Below, piece after piece: positions 50,818-59,754 of a DNA stretch of 64,000 nucleotides. Made by a program: the position numbers and the translations under genes. This DNA comes from an uncultured Prochlorococcus sp. (GTDB taxonomy: Bacteria > Cyanobacteriota > Cyanobacteriia > PCC-6307 > Cyanobiaceae): assembly GCF_902626525.1 (NCBI RefSeq), contig NZ_CACOFR010000008.1, positions 22,043 to 86,042 on the forward strand, written 5' to 3'. The notes under the pieces are model-generated. The model was not told the origin of the DNA. It searched no databases and saw only the letters and a program-made list of their open reading frames with translations. The stretch's first letter is position 1; each line of letters begins with the position of its first letter.

Positions 50818-52713
50818 ATGTGTGGAATAGTTGCTGTTACAGGTTATAAAAAAGCTTTACCGTTATTAATTAATGGTTTAGAAAAACTGGAATATAGAGG
50901 TTATGATTCAGCAGGCATCGCGATTATAAACTCTGAAACAAAAAATATTACTTGCAATAAAACAAAAGGAAAACTTAAAAATTTAATAAATAATCTTAAT
51001 GATAAGAATATTCCTGGCACTGTTGGCATAGGTCATACTCGTTGGGCAACTCATGGAAAACCTGAAGTCAAGAATGCACATCCTCATACAGATAGTTCAG
51101 GGACCATAGCAGTTGTTCAAAATGGCATTATTGAAAATTATCAGGACATAAAAAATAAATTAGAGAAAGAGGGGATTATTTTTAATTCTGATACAGATAC
51201 AGAGGTAATTCCTCATTTAATTCAAAGAGAATTAAATACATTAAGTAAGCTTAATCTTGAGAATAATGGTTCAACACTATTAGTAGCGGTAAGAAACGTA
51301 ATTTCTGATTTAGAAGGATCCTATGCATTGGCAGTTTTATGGTCGGGTGCGCCTACCTCTCTGGTTGTCGCAAGAAGACAAGCACCTTTAATTATAGGTT
51401 TGGGAGAGGGAGAATTTATATGTGCTAGTGATACTCCAGCTATCGCAAACTTTACCAATATTATTCTACCTTTGGAGGATGAAGAAATAGCCTTATTAAC
51501 CCCTCTAGGAATTGAAATATATGACTCAAATAACGAGAGACAATATCGAAATCCTGTTTCTTTAAAAGTCTCAGAGCAAATAATCGATAAGATGGATTTT
51601 AAACATTTCATGTTAAAAGAAATATATGATCAGCCAGAGACTGCAAAAAATTGGTTGAAAAACTATTTAATTAAAAATTCAGAAAATGGACAATATCATA
51701 TTAATTATCCCTTTGATACATCTTTTTTTGAAACAATTGAAAGAATTGAAATTATCGCTTGCGGTACAAGTAAGCATGCTGCAATGGTGGGTAGCTTTTT
51801 ATTAGAACAATTCTCAGGTATTCCTACAAATGTATATTACGCAAGTGAATTTCGATATTCACCTCCTCCTCTACTTCCAAATACATTAACTATTGGAGTT
51901 ACTCAATCTGGAGAAACTGCTGATACAATTGCTGCTATGGATATGGAAATTAAGAGACGTTCTTCAATTGAAGATAAAAAGTTTAAACCTAATCTTATTG
52001 CAATAACAAATAGAAAAGAGAGCTCGATAGGTAGGCAGGTTTCAAACATAATTGATATTTGTGCCGGAATAGAAGTGGGAGTTGCTGCTACAAAAACTTT
52101 TTTTGCACAATTACTTTCTTTTTATGGATTAGCTATAAACTTTGCCCAAATCAATGGCAGTCAAAGTCAAGGTGAAATAGATAAATTAATTTCAGAACTT
52201 ATAAAACTTCCTCCATTATTAGAAGATCTTCTAGAAAAACATAATCAATCCTCAGAAAAGCTTGCACACGACTTTTTTAATATTAAAGATGTTATTTTTT
52301 TAGGAAGAGGTATAAATTATCCCATTGCTCTTGAAGGAGCACTGAAACTCAAAGAAATTAGTTATATACATGCAGCTGGATATCCAGCTGGTGAAATGAA
52401 ACACGGACCTATTGCTTTGTTAGATAAAAAAGTTCCTGTAATTTCCATTGCTTCTCCTGGGGAAGTTTTCGATAAAGTTATTAGTAATGCTCAAGAAGCA
52501 AAAGCTAGAGATTCATATTTGATTGGAGTAGCTCCTGAATGTAATGGAACTGAAATCTTTGATTATTTAATGCAAATTCCTTCCTCCAATGAATGGGTTA
52601 CACCCTTACTTAACATAGTTCCTTTACAATTGTTGAGTTATCATATCGCCGCTCATAGAGGACTTGATGTGGACCAACCAAGAAATTTAGCCAAAAGTGT
52701 AACTGTAGAATAA
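50818..52713 (+). CDS. glmS: Glutamine-fructose-6-phosphate aminotransferase
   Basis: Makes glucosamine-6-phosphate, the first step to UDP-GlcNAc for peptidoglycan and lipopolysaccharide. The 631-residue protein starts MCGIVAVTGY, where Cys2 (catalytic Cys1 after Met removal) is the glutaminase nucleophile, with HTRWATHGKPEVKNAHPH near 74-91. Two SIS isomerase domains follow, at about 310-455 (CGTSKHAAMVGSF; TQSGETADT) and 475-631 (PAGEMKHGPIAL; QPRNLAKSVTVE). No ribozyme of the glmS type is visible in the 80-bp leader, which instead holds a strong palindrome. It converges on rimM. Confidence 0.96.
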   Translation: MCGIVAVTGYKKALPLLINGLEKLEYRGYDSAGIAIINSETKNITCNKTKGKLKNLINNLNDKNIPGTVGIGHTRWATHGKPEVKNAHPHTDSSGTIAVVQNGIIENYQDIKNKLEKEGIIFNSDTDTEVIPHLIQRELNTLSKLNLENNGSTLLVAVRNVISDLEGSYALAVLWSGAPTSLVVARRQAPLIIGLGEGEFICASDTPAIANFTNIILPLEDEEIALLTPLGIEIYDSNNERQYRNPVSLKVSEQIIDKMDFKHFMLKEIYDQPETAKNWLKNYLIKNSENGQYHINYPFDTSFFETIERIEIIACGTSKHAAMVGSFLLEQFSGIPTNVYYASEFRYSPPPLLPNTLTIGVTQSGETADTIAAMDMEIKRRSSIEDKKFKPNLIAITNRKESSIGRQVSNIIDICAGIEVGVAATKTFFAQLLSFYGLAINFAQINGSQSQGEIDKLISELIKLPPLLEDLLEKHNQSSEKLAHDFFNIKDVIFLGRGINYPIALEGALKLKEISYIHAAGYPAGEMKHGPIALLDKKVPVISIASPGEVFDKVISNAQEAKARDSYLIGVAPECNGTEIFDYLMQIPSSNEWVTPLLNIVPLQLLSYHIAAHRGLDVDQPRNLAKSVTVE

Positions 52714-52743
52714 TTAATTTTTTATAAATTTTATTTTTTAAAT

Positions 52744-53283
52744 TTATAGTTCTAAAAGTCCTTTTGGAGGATTGATGATAAGAAAATTATTTCTTATATC
52801 GATAAGTGGCACTATCTCTTTTACAAATGGTACTAGAGCTTTTTTTTGATTCTTAAATAATTCAATTACTAGTAAATTATTTTTCTCATTTTCTAAATTA
52901 ATAACTTTTCCAATTATTTTTAATTGATTATTTTCTAAAGTTTTGACTTCCAAATTTATAAGATCCAATAAGTGAAATTCTTCTTTTTTTAATTTAGGAA
53001 GTTTATTAGTTTTTACAAGAATTTTATATCTTATAAATTGCTCTGCCTGATCTCTAGTATTTATCTCTTTGATCTTAATAATGAAGTTTTCTTTCCCATG
53101 CTGTTTGAAACCAGAACTAAGTTTTATTTTTGAGGGGGGTTCATTTGCTTTTTGTAACCATCTTGTTCCCGGTTTTAAAAATCTTTCTTCAAAATCACTT
53201 AGAGATTTAACTTTTACTTGTCCATTAATTCCATAACATGATGTGATCAATCCAACAACTAACCATTCATTTTTATCTATCAT
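52744..53283 (-). CDS. rimM: Ribosome maturation factor RimM
   Basis: Helps assemble the 30S head around S19. The 179-residue protein has the N-terminal domain [29 protein letters not shown] at about 7-35, with the GxxGxxGxVKVxS-type loop, and a C-terminal PRC-barrel half from about 100 ([39 protein letters not shown]). Length is typical (about 170-180). It diverges from ndhS with only 24 bp between the two start codons and converges on glmS. Confidence 0.92.
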   Translation of the reverse strand: MIDKNEWLVVGLITSCYGINGQVKVKSLSDFEERFLKPGTRWLQKANEPPSKIKLSSGFKQHGKENFIIKIKEINTRDQAEQFIRYKILVKTNKLPKLKKEEFHLLDLINLEVKTLENNQLKIIGKVINLENEKNNLLVIELFKNQKKALVPFVKEIVPLIDIRNNFLIINPPKGLLEL

Positions 53284-53307
53284 ATAATGTATCAGTTATA
53301 GTGTTTT

Positions 53308-53493
53308 ATGGAATTATCAACTAAACCCATACTACCAGGTTCTTTTGTTGTCGTAAAAGATAATAACTCTATTTATAGAGGATATAAAGGATTTGTACAG
53401 AGAGTTACCAAAAAAAAAGCAGCTGTTCTTTTTGAAGGAGGTAATTGGGATAAACTTATAACTTTTCAGTTGACTAATTTAGAAATAGTTTAA
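53308..53493 (+). CDS. ndhS: NDH-1 subunit NdhS
   Basis: A 61-residue SH3-like protein. The core PGSFVVVKDNNSIYRGYKGF, VQRVTKKKAAVLFEGGNWDKL and ITFQLTNLE match the NdhS (formerly DUF3252) family. NdhS binds ferredoxin for the photosynthetic NDH-1 complex that runs cyclic electron flow and CO2 uptake on the cytoplasmic face of the thylakoid. TATAGT at 53297-53302 is so close to the ATG at 53308 that, if it is the -10 box, the mRNA would be leaderless. The stop codon abuts that of the convergent rnc with no spacer. Confidence 0.88.
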   Translation: MELSTKPILPGSFVVVKDNNSIYRGYKGFVQRVTKKKAAVLFEGGNWDKLITFQLTNLEIV

Positions 53494-54243
53494 TTAGATT
53501 TTCCCTATATTTATAAATTTTTCTATTAAATCTCTTGCTGCATTTGTCTCCGCTTGTTTATGGGATTTACCAAATGCAGAAGATTCTTTTAAACCTTCAA
53601 TAAAAATATCGCAAGAAAATCTTTTTGGATCCCCATTTATTTTTGAGATTTCGATAATCTTATAGATTGGCAAATCTAAACCTTTACTTTGGCACCACTC
53701 TTGTAATACCGTTTTAGACTTGAATTTGTATGGAGCTTTTAAAAACATTTCTGAATCCTCCTCCCAAATATCATCTAGCCATAAATTTACTTCCTGTATT
53801 GAATTAAAGCATTTATAAATTGCACCTATGAGAGCTTCCGTAGCTTCTCCAATAATAGTGTTTTTTGAATTTTCATCACCAAGAGCTTTTGGCCCTTTAA
53901 TTATTAATTTTTCTATACTAATTTTTTTCCCTAATTTGATTAACCATTCGTCACTTACTATTTGAGCTCTTAGCTCTGATCTTTCTCCAACACTCATTTG
54001 AGGAAATTTTTTTTCAATAAAATTTGAAGCAGCTAATCTAAGTACAGCATCCCCAAAGAATTCTAGTTTTTCGTAATTTATTATTTTGTTATCTGAGGAA
54101 TGGATTAATGCTTGATTGAACTCTTGAATCACTGAAATATTTTGTGTTTTAATTATTTCAGAAAATCTTTTTGATCCAATTTTTAAGGATTTTAAAAAAG
54201 TAATTATTTGATTAATTCTCTTTCTTTTAATTATATTTGTCAT
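53494..54243 (-). CDS. rnc: Ribonuclease III
   Basis: Cleaves double-stranded RNA in rRNA and mRNA processing. The 249-residue protein has the signature NYEKLEFFGDAVLRLAAS at about 55-72, with catalytic Glu and Asp, and the second metal site GEATEALIGAIYK near 127-139. The double-stranded RNA-binding domain is C-terminal, about 170-245 (KTVLQEWCQSKGLDLPIYKI; AFGKSHKQAETNAARDLIEKF). The rnpB gene lies 25 bp upstream on the same strand, so two RNA-processing genes are neighbours. Confidence 0.94.
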   Translation of the reverse strand: MTNIIKRKRINQIITFLKSLKIGSKRFSEIIKTQNISVIQEFNQALIHSSDNKIINYEKLEFFGDAVLRLAASNFIEKKFPQMSVGERSELRAQIVSDEWLIKLGKKISIEKLIIKGPKALGDENSKNTIIGEATEALIGAIYKCFNSIQEVNLWLDDIWEEDSEMFLKAPYKFKSKTVLQEWCQSKGLDLPIYKIIEISKINGDPKRFSCDIFIEGLKESSAFGKSHKQAETNAARDLIEKFINIGKI

Positions 54244-54268
54244 ATGGTTTAAATAATCAAAATAATTA

Positions 54269-54642
54269 AAAAGCAGGTCATAAGCCGGGTTCTGTTCATC
54301 TTTAAAAGATGGGCAATCATCTATCTAGGGCTGGAATTACTTCACAGCCTCAAGCGGCGCTTAAAAGTAGATTGTGAAATGGTCATAAATCTACTAAGCC
54401 TTGCTCCCAGCCGGGGTTTACCTAGCCAACACTTCTCAATGTTGCTGGTGCGCTCTTACCGCACCCTTGCACCCTTGCCATACAAAAGTATTAGGCGGTA
54501 TGTTTCTGTGGCACTATCCTCACGGTTACCCGCACTGGGAATTACCCAGCAAGCCTGACCATTTGGGAGCCCGGACTTTCCTCAAAAAAGTTTTGTTTTG
54601 TTTCCAAAATAAAACTTTTCTGCGATTGCCTCTCCTGCTTTC
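54269..54642 (-). ncRNA. rnpB: RNase P RNA
   Basis: Catalytic RNA that matures tRNA 5' ends. Read on the minus strand it begins near 54642 (AAAGCAGGAGAGGCAATCGC) and ends GAACCCGGCTTATGACCTGC near 54269. AAGCAGG at the start pairs with CCTGCTT at the end to form P1. GAGGAAAGTCCGGGCTCCC and GGTAACCGTGAGGATAGTGCCACAG segments are the conserved CR-I to CR-III cores. About 374 nt is normal for cyanobacteria. A -10-like TATGCT (minus strand, 54647-54652) sits 5 bases before the start. tRNA-Arg is divergent, 39 bp away. Confidence 0.95.
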
Positions 54643-54681
54643 ATTTAGCATAATGCTTATTACTCCAAAAATCATCTATAT

Positions 54682-54755
<74 letters not shown>

Positions 54756-54812
54756 TAAAATTAATAAGCTATATGTAGTATGTGTGCAAACTTGCCACTC
54801 TCTAGCTAGCGT

Positions 54813-55166
54813 ATGTTTAGTAATAAATCTTTTATGGCTAAGTTGCATGATATGCGTTTAAAGCTTCTAATTCAACAAGAGCACGAACGTATCTCTAAAT
54901 CCCAACCTAATGATTTAGATCTTTCAATAGTTCAAGCAAGATGTTTATGTTGGCTAGCATTATTGGCAGAAGCTCATGAAGATCAAGCAAATGATGCTGA
55001 AAAAAGAGGAGATGCAGAACAAGCAATGGGATGGTTTGCTGATTCTATGAGATTAAGAGATGTTATTAATTTGGTTACTAGTATTGAAATACCTTTGCCA
55101 GATAGTCCAGATTCACTTGATGAAAATGACGAATTATTGGATGGTCCTACAATAATGCCCAAATAG
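54813..55166 (+). CDS. Conserved protein of unknown function (117 residues)
   Basis: A mostly helical, acidic protein. The middle (LDLSIVQARCLCWLALLAEAHEDQANDAEKRGDAEQAMGWFADSMRL, about 36-82, in pieces) reads like two or three amphipathic helices of a TPR-like hairpin. The end is rich in D, E and P (IPLPDSPDSLDENDELLDG). There is no signal peptide and no known motif. ATG at 54834 (MAKLHDMRLK) is a possible alternative start that would drop seven residues. It follows tRNA-Arg and precedes another unknown gene by 31 bp. Confidence 0.6.
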   Translation: MFSNKSFMAKLHDMRLKLLIQQEHERISKSQPNDLDLSIVQARCLCWLALLAEAHEDQANDAEKRGDAEQAMGWFADSMRLRDVINLVTSIEIPLPDSPDSLDENDELLDGPTIMPK

Positions 55167-55197
55167 TGAGATGATATAAGAAGAGTTTTATTTTCTT

Positions 55198-55653
55198 TTG
55201 GCTGAAGAACCGTGTCAATGTCCTGATTGTCAGAGATTTTATAGGGAGCATGATCGTTTAATTAGGGAATTTCCTACTTTTAAACAGCAACAAGAACTAA
55301 ATTGGGCATCAATTCAATCCTTCAGAACTCTTTGTAATAAGGTTACTAATGAATTGCAGAGACAATTATCTGAAAGAGAATCCAATAAAGACATTATTTC
55401 AGAAGAAAAACATATTTCTGATATTGAAATTACTGAAGCTTTAGATGAACTTGAAAGTGTTAATGCTTATTTATATTCCATTGAAGCATTAATGGAAAGA
55501 ATTTTTGATATAAAAATTTCTAACAAATTTGAATCAAAATTTAAAGAAATTGCAAACGAATTAGCACCTGATCCATTAAATGTAGACAGATTAATTTTGA
55601 ACAGATTATTTCATCAAACTCCAGATTTTCCAGATAAGAAAAATTTTAATTAG
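55198..55653 (+). CDS. Protein of unknown function with N-terminal cysteine motif
   Basis: A 151-residue soluble protein. It starts from TTG at 55198 with MAEEPCQCPDCQRFYREHDR, where CxCxxC could bind zinc. The rest is helical and charged, with a probable coiled coil (about 40-75) and a C-terminal ELAPDPLNVDRLILNRLFHQ. The first in-frame ATG is near codon 98, so TTG is the likely start. Its last 8 bp overlap the convergent glgP. Function unknown. Confidence 0.6.
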   Translation: MAEEPCQCPDCQRFYREHDRLIREFPTFKQQQELNWASIQSFRTLCNKVTNELQRQLSERESNKDIISEEKHISDIEITEALDELESVNAYLYSIEALMERIFDIKISNKFESKFKEIANELAPDPLNVDRLILNRLFHQTPDFPDKKNFN

Positions 55654-58192
55654 TTAATTCTTCGAAATCGCATGTAATTTCTACAGGCATTGGAGAGACT
55701 TTCCAAATAGATTTGCAGTATTCTCTAATAGATCTATCAGACGAAAAATATCCCGATCTGGCGGTATTTAATAATGCCATTTTATTCCAAGATTTTTTGT
55801 CGTTCCACGATTTACTAACTTCATCCTGTTTGTTTAAATAATCTTCGAAATCAGCCATAACAAAGAATGGATCATGTCCAGTTAAGCTATTTAATAAAGG
55901 TTTAAATAATTCTTTGTCACCGTTACTAAAGTGTCCAATTTCAATTAGACTTAATACCTCTTGTAGTTCTGAAGATTTATCGATAAAAGTTCTTGGTAAG
56001 TAATTATTATTTTTTAAATCCATAATTTCACTTTCAGTTTTTCCAAAAAGAAAGAAATTTTCTTTTTTTACAAGATCTCTTAATTCTACATTAGCTCCAT
56101 CTAAGGTTCCAATAGTAAGTGCTCCATTCATTGCAAATTTCATATTTCCTGTACCAGATGCTTCTTTCCCGGCAGTTGAAATTTGTTCAGAAAGATCTGT
56201 AGCAGGATAAACTATCTCGCCAAGTTTTACATTATAGTCAGGTAAAAAGACAACCCTTAATAGACCTTCCATATCTGGATCCGAATTAACCACATCAGCA
56301 ATACCATTGATAAATCGAATCATAAGTTTTGCCATAAAATATCCAGGAGCAGCTTTACCTCCAAATATTATTGTTCTTGGAACTTCATATTTGCTTGTAC
56401 CATTTTTGATTCTTAGATATTGAGCAATGATTTGTAATGCGTTTAAATGTTGCCTTTTGTATTGATGAATTCTTTTTACTTGTACATCAAACAAACTAGA
56501 TGGATCAACTAGAATTCCTGTTTTGGAATGGATAAAACTAGCTAATTTGCGTTTGCCATTTAATTTTGTTTCCTCAAATTTATTTAAAAAATTGGTATCA
56601 TCTTTTTTCCTCTCAAGCTTCTTCAGAAGTTCCATATTAGTTATCCAATCAGGTCCTACCTCTTTTTCTAAGAGATTGGATAGGGATGGATTCGAGAGGG
56701 CAACCCATCTTCTTGGAGTAACTCCATTAGTTACATTTGTAAATTTTTCAGGCCATAAATTTGCAAATTCAGGAAGAAGCTGTCTTTTTATCAAATCTGA
56801 GTGAAGAGTAGCGACCCCGTTTATATGATGTGCTCCAATCGTAGCTAAGTGGGCCATTCTTACTGATTTTGAGCCTTCTTCATCAATTATTGATAGTTTT
56901 TGAAGGATTTTGTCATCGCCAGGATATCTTAGTCTCAATTGTTGTAGAAATCGCCAATTAATTTCATAAATAATTTCTAGATGCCGTGGAAGTAGATCAT
57001 TAAATAACACTAAATCCCATTTTTCTAAAGCTTCTGGAAGTAATGTATGGTTTGTATAGGCAACTGATGAAGTTGTTATATTCCAAGCTTTATCCCACCC
57101 TACTTGATATTGATCAATGAGAAGTCTCATTAATTCTGCTACTGCAATAGCAGGATGTGTATCATTCAATTGGACAGTCCAATGCAGAGCAAATTCTGTT
57201 ATTGGTATTGATCTTTTCTCAAGGCTTCTCAACATATCTTGAAGAGAGCAGCTTACGAAAAAGTGTTGTTGTTTAAGTCTTAATCTTCTGCCTTCATCAG
57301 TTCCATCATTTGGATATAAAACTTTAGAGAGAGTTTCAGATGCGACTTTTTCTTCAACTGCTCCGTAGTAATCACCAATATTGAAGGCATAAAAGTCAAA
57401 ACTTTCTGTAGCATCAGCTCTCCATAATCTTAATCTGTCACATGTGTTTACTCTATATCCCAATACTGGTACATCATGAGGAACTCCAATTGCATGTTCT
57501 GAAGGTATCCATCTTGATCTGTAGTTTCCTTTATCATCTCTATAATTTTCAGTTCTACCTCCAAAACCAACAAAGCATGATTCATCAGGTTGTGGAAGTT
57601 CCCAAGGCCATCCACCTTTTAGCCATTTATCAGTAACTTCAACTTGCCAACCATCTCTAATTAATTGATTAAATATGCCAAATTCGTAGCGAATACCATA
57701 TCCAACTGCAGGAACTTGTAGAGATGCTAATGATTCCATATAACATGCTGCAAGTCTGCCTAGTCCACCATTACCTAGACCAGGCTCTTCTTCTACTTCA
57801 AGAATTGTTGACAACGATTCAATCCCAAATCTCTTTAAAGCATCTTCTGCTTCTTGAGTAATACCAAGATTAAGGAGGTTATTACTTAATTGAGGACCTA
57901 TTAAAAATTCTGCTGATAAGTAAGCTACAGTTTTTTGTGGTTTTTTCCTTATAGCTTCTTGACTGGCTAAATATCTTGTCATTAGTCTATCTTTGACAGC
58001 GTAACTTAAAGCCATATACAAGTCGTGAGGACTTGCTGAAGTAGCTAACTTTCCGAGAGTATAAAATAAATGGGCTGTCATTCCTTGAAAAACAGCATCA
58101 GAATCCATGCCAGCTTTTTCAGGATCTAAGTAACAGCCAGGAGTAGGCAAGCGAAGATCAAAGGGTTCGTTGGAATTCATTGAATTAGCCAT
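55646..58192 (-). CDS. glgP: Glycogen phosphorylase
   Basis: Releases glucose-1-phosphate from glycogen, the night-time carbon store. The 848-residue protein has YLSAEFLIGPQLSNNLLNLG near 91-110, EEEPGLGNGGLGRLAACYMESL near 137-158, the pyridoxal-phosphate lysine motif EASGTGNMKFAMNGALTIGT near 676-695 and DGANVEL just after. Length is typical (about 830-850). No regulatory N-terminal phosphorylation site is expected in bacteria. Its promoter must lie in the 150-bp divergent spacer before the antiporter; TATAAA on the minus strand at 58213-58218 is a candidate -10. Confidence 0.96.
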   Translation of the reverse strand: MANSMNSNEPFDLRLPTPGCYLDPEKAGMDSDAVFQGMTAHLFYTLGKLATSASPHDLYMALSYAVKDRLMTRYLASQEAIRKKPQKTVAYLSAEFLIGPQLSNNLLNLGITQEAEDALKRFGIESLSTILEVEEEPGLGNGGLGRLAACYMESLASLQVPAVGYGIRYEFGIFNQLIRDGWQVEVTDKWLKGGWPWELPQPDESCFVGFGGRTENYRDDKGNYRSRWIPSEHAIGVPHDVPVLGYRVNTCDRLRLWRADATESFDFYAFNIGDYYGAVEEKVASETLSKVLYPNDGTDEGRRLRLKQQHFFVSCSLQDMLRSLEKRSIPITEFALHWTVQLNDTHPAIAVAELMRLLIDQYQVGWDKAWNITTSSVAYTNHTLLPEALEKWDLVLFNDLLPRHLEIIYEINWRFLQQLRLRYPGDDKILQKLSIIDEEGSKSVRMAHLATIGAHHINGVATLHSDLIKRQLLPEFANLWPEKFTNVTNGVTPRRWVALSNPSLSNLLEKEVGPDWITNMELLKKLERKKDDTNFLNKFEETKLNGKRKLASFIHSKTGILVDPSSLFDVQVKRIHQYKRQHLNALQIIAQYLRIKNGTSKYEVPRTIIFGGKAAPGYFMAKLMIRFINGIADVVNSDPDMEGLLRVVFLPDYNVKLGEIVYPATDLSEQISTAGKEASGTGNMKFAMNGALTIGTLDGANVELRDLVKKENFFLFGKTESEIMDLKNNNYLPRTFIDKSSELQEVLSLIEIGHFSNGDKELFKPLLNSLTGHDPFFVMADFEDYLNKQDEVSKSWNDKKSWNKMALLNTARSGYFSSDRSIREYCKSIWKVSPMPVEITCDFEELTN

Positions 58193-58299
58193 ATAACTGA
58201 CAATAGCTATTTTTTATAAAATTTCTTTCTAGTAACTTCAGATCCACACTTGTTGTATATTTTTGCTTTTTTTTTACATATTTCTTAAAGGGGGCCCTC

Positions 58300-58334
58300 A
58301 ATAAACTATCTTCCAATTAGGTAGTTTATTTTTT
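58300..58334 (+). terminator. Terminator-like hairpin just upstream of the antiporter gene
   Basis: AATAAACTATC (58300-58310) pairs with GGTAGTTTATT (58320-58330), with one G-T pair, around a 9-base loop. The stem is followed by six T ending at 58334. It has the form of an intrinsic terminator but ends 8 bases before the start codon at 58343, in a spacer between two divergent genes. It could attenuate the antiporter gene or end a short RNA that starts after the TATATT-like box near 58254. Confidence 0.5.
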
Positions 58335-58342
58335 ACACTTGA

Positions 58343-59710
58343 ATGTACTCTTTACTTGCTGAATTAAGTGCGCATGATTTAGAAGTCGCCGAAACTTTGA
58401 TAGGAGTAATAAGATTTCTATTAATATTTTTAGCTGCAAGAGCATTAGCAGAAGTATTAGTAAGATTAAGTTTACCGACGATTGTAGGTGAACTTCTTGC
58501 AGGGGTTGTAATAGGAGCTTCAGGATTTCATTTATTAATTCCACCCTCAGCTGGAACTGAACTTAATGAAGGACTCGTCAATGTCATTAGTTCATTAGCT
58601 TCAATCCCCCCGGAAGCTGTACCTGATGTTTATTTCGAAAGTTTTCCATCTCTACAAGCAGTGGCAACACTTGGTTTATATGCACTTTTATTTTTAACGG
58701 GATTAGAAAGTGAGTTAGAGGAATTAGTAGCTGTTGGAGCTCAGGCTTTTACAGTCGCTATGGCTGGAGTGATTTTGCCGTTTGCCTTTGGAACTCTTGG
58801 ATTAATGTTCATTTTTCAAGTGGATTTAATACCAGCAGTTTTTGCTGGGGCGTCTATGACCGCAACAAGTATAGGAATTACTGCAAGTGTTTTTGGTGAG
58901 TTAGGATATCTAAAAACTAGAGAAGGACAGATTGTTATTGGAGCGGCTGTTCTGGATGATATTTTGGGTATTGTTATTCTCGCAGTTGTAGTCGCCCTGG
59001 CAGCCGGAGGTTCTTTAGAAATTGCTCCTATCGTTAAATTAGTTGCAGCAGCTGTAGTATTTGTCATTGCTGCTATAGCATTAAGTCGAACAGCAGCACC
59101 GGGTTTTGATTGGTTATTAGACAGATTAAAGGCTCCAGGAGCTGTAGTTGTAGCCTCTTTTGTGATACTTGTCTTGTGTTGTTTTGTGGCAACTGCCATT
59201 GGATTAGAAGCAGCTTTAGGTGCTTTTGCAGCTGGATTAATTCTTAGTAGTTCTAAAAATAATCATGCAATTCAACAATCCGTTTTGCCTTTAGTATCAT
59301 TATTCGCAACTATTTTTTTCGTCTTAGTAGGAGCTGGAATGGATTTATCAGTTATCAATCCACTTGATCCAACAAGTAGGTCAGCTCTTGTAGTCGCAGG
59401 ATTTTTATTAGTTGTTGCAATTATTGGAAAAATCGCAGCAGGATGGGTATTTTCAAGTGATAAACCTACAAATAGATTAGTTGTTGGTTTAGGTATGATG
59501 CCTAGAGGAGAGGTTGGTCTGATTTTCCTTGGTTTAGGAACAAGTGCTAAGTTGTTAACTCCTTCTCTTGAGGCGGCTATTTTATTAATGGTTATTGGAA
59601 CTACATTTCTTGCACCCGTTCTTTTAAGAATTGTTCTAAAAGATAAGCCCCCAAATGATGGTAATAAAATTTCAGATGATGTTGCAGCTGATCCTGTTGG
59701 TCTTCTTTAG
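58343..59710 (+). CDS. CPA2-type cation/proton antiporter
   Basis: A 455-residue membrane protein of the monovalent cation:proton antiporter-2 family (NapA/KefB-like), probably exchanging Na+ or K+ for H+. About 12-13 helices run from residue 18 to 435. Family marks are LPTIVGELLAGVVIGAS near 45-61, TGLESELEELVAVGAQ near 118-133, GASMTATSIGITASV near 167-181 and the acidic ion-binding pair in AAVLDDILGIVILAV near 201-215. No C-terminal TrkA-N domain is present; the tail is short and acidic. Its leader holds the hairpin at 58300-58334. The next gene, a hydrolase, follows 44 bp later. Confidence 0.88.
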   Translation: MYSLLAELSAHDLEVAETLIGVIRFLLIFLAARALAEVLVRLSLPTIVGELLAGVVIGASGFHLLIPPSAGTELNEGLVNVISSLASIPPEAVPDVYFESFPSLQAVATLGLYALLFLTGLESELEELVAVGAQAFTVAMAGVILPFAFGTLGLMFIFQVDLIPAVFAGASMTATSIGITASVFGELGYLKTREGQIVIGAAVLDDILGIVILAVVVALAAGGSLEIAPIVKLVAAAVVFVIAAIALSRTAAPGFDWLLDRLKAPGAVVVASFVILVLCCFVATAIGLEAALGAFAAGLILSSSKNNHAIQQSVLPLVSLFATIFFVLVGAGMDLSVINPLDPTSRSALVVAGFLLVVAIIGKIAAGWVFSSDKPTNRLVVGLGMMPRGEVGLIFLGLGTSAKLLTPSLEAAILLMVIGTTFLAPVLLRIVLKDKPPNDGNKISDDVAADPVGLL

Positions 59711-59754
59711 GAAATAAGTTTATTAGAATCAGCTAAAATTAGGATTTTTAATAA

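Noticed and set aside
58326..58544. A leucine-rich 72-codon frame on the minus strand
   Set aside because: Complement of the antiporter's first helices; the leucines come from the A/T-rich codons of the real gene on the other strand.
58816..59199. A 127-codon minus-strand frame rich in T and A
   Set aside because: Antisense shadow of the antiporter's membrane helices with low-complexity composition; no family resemblance.
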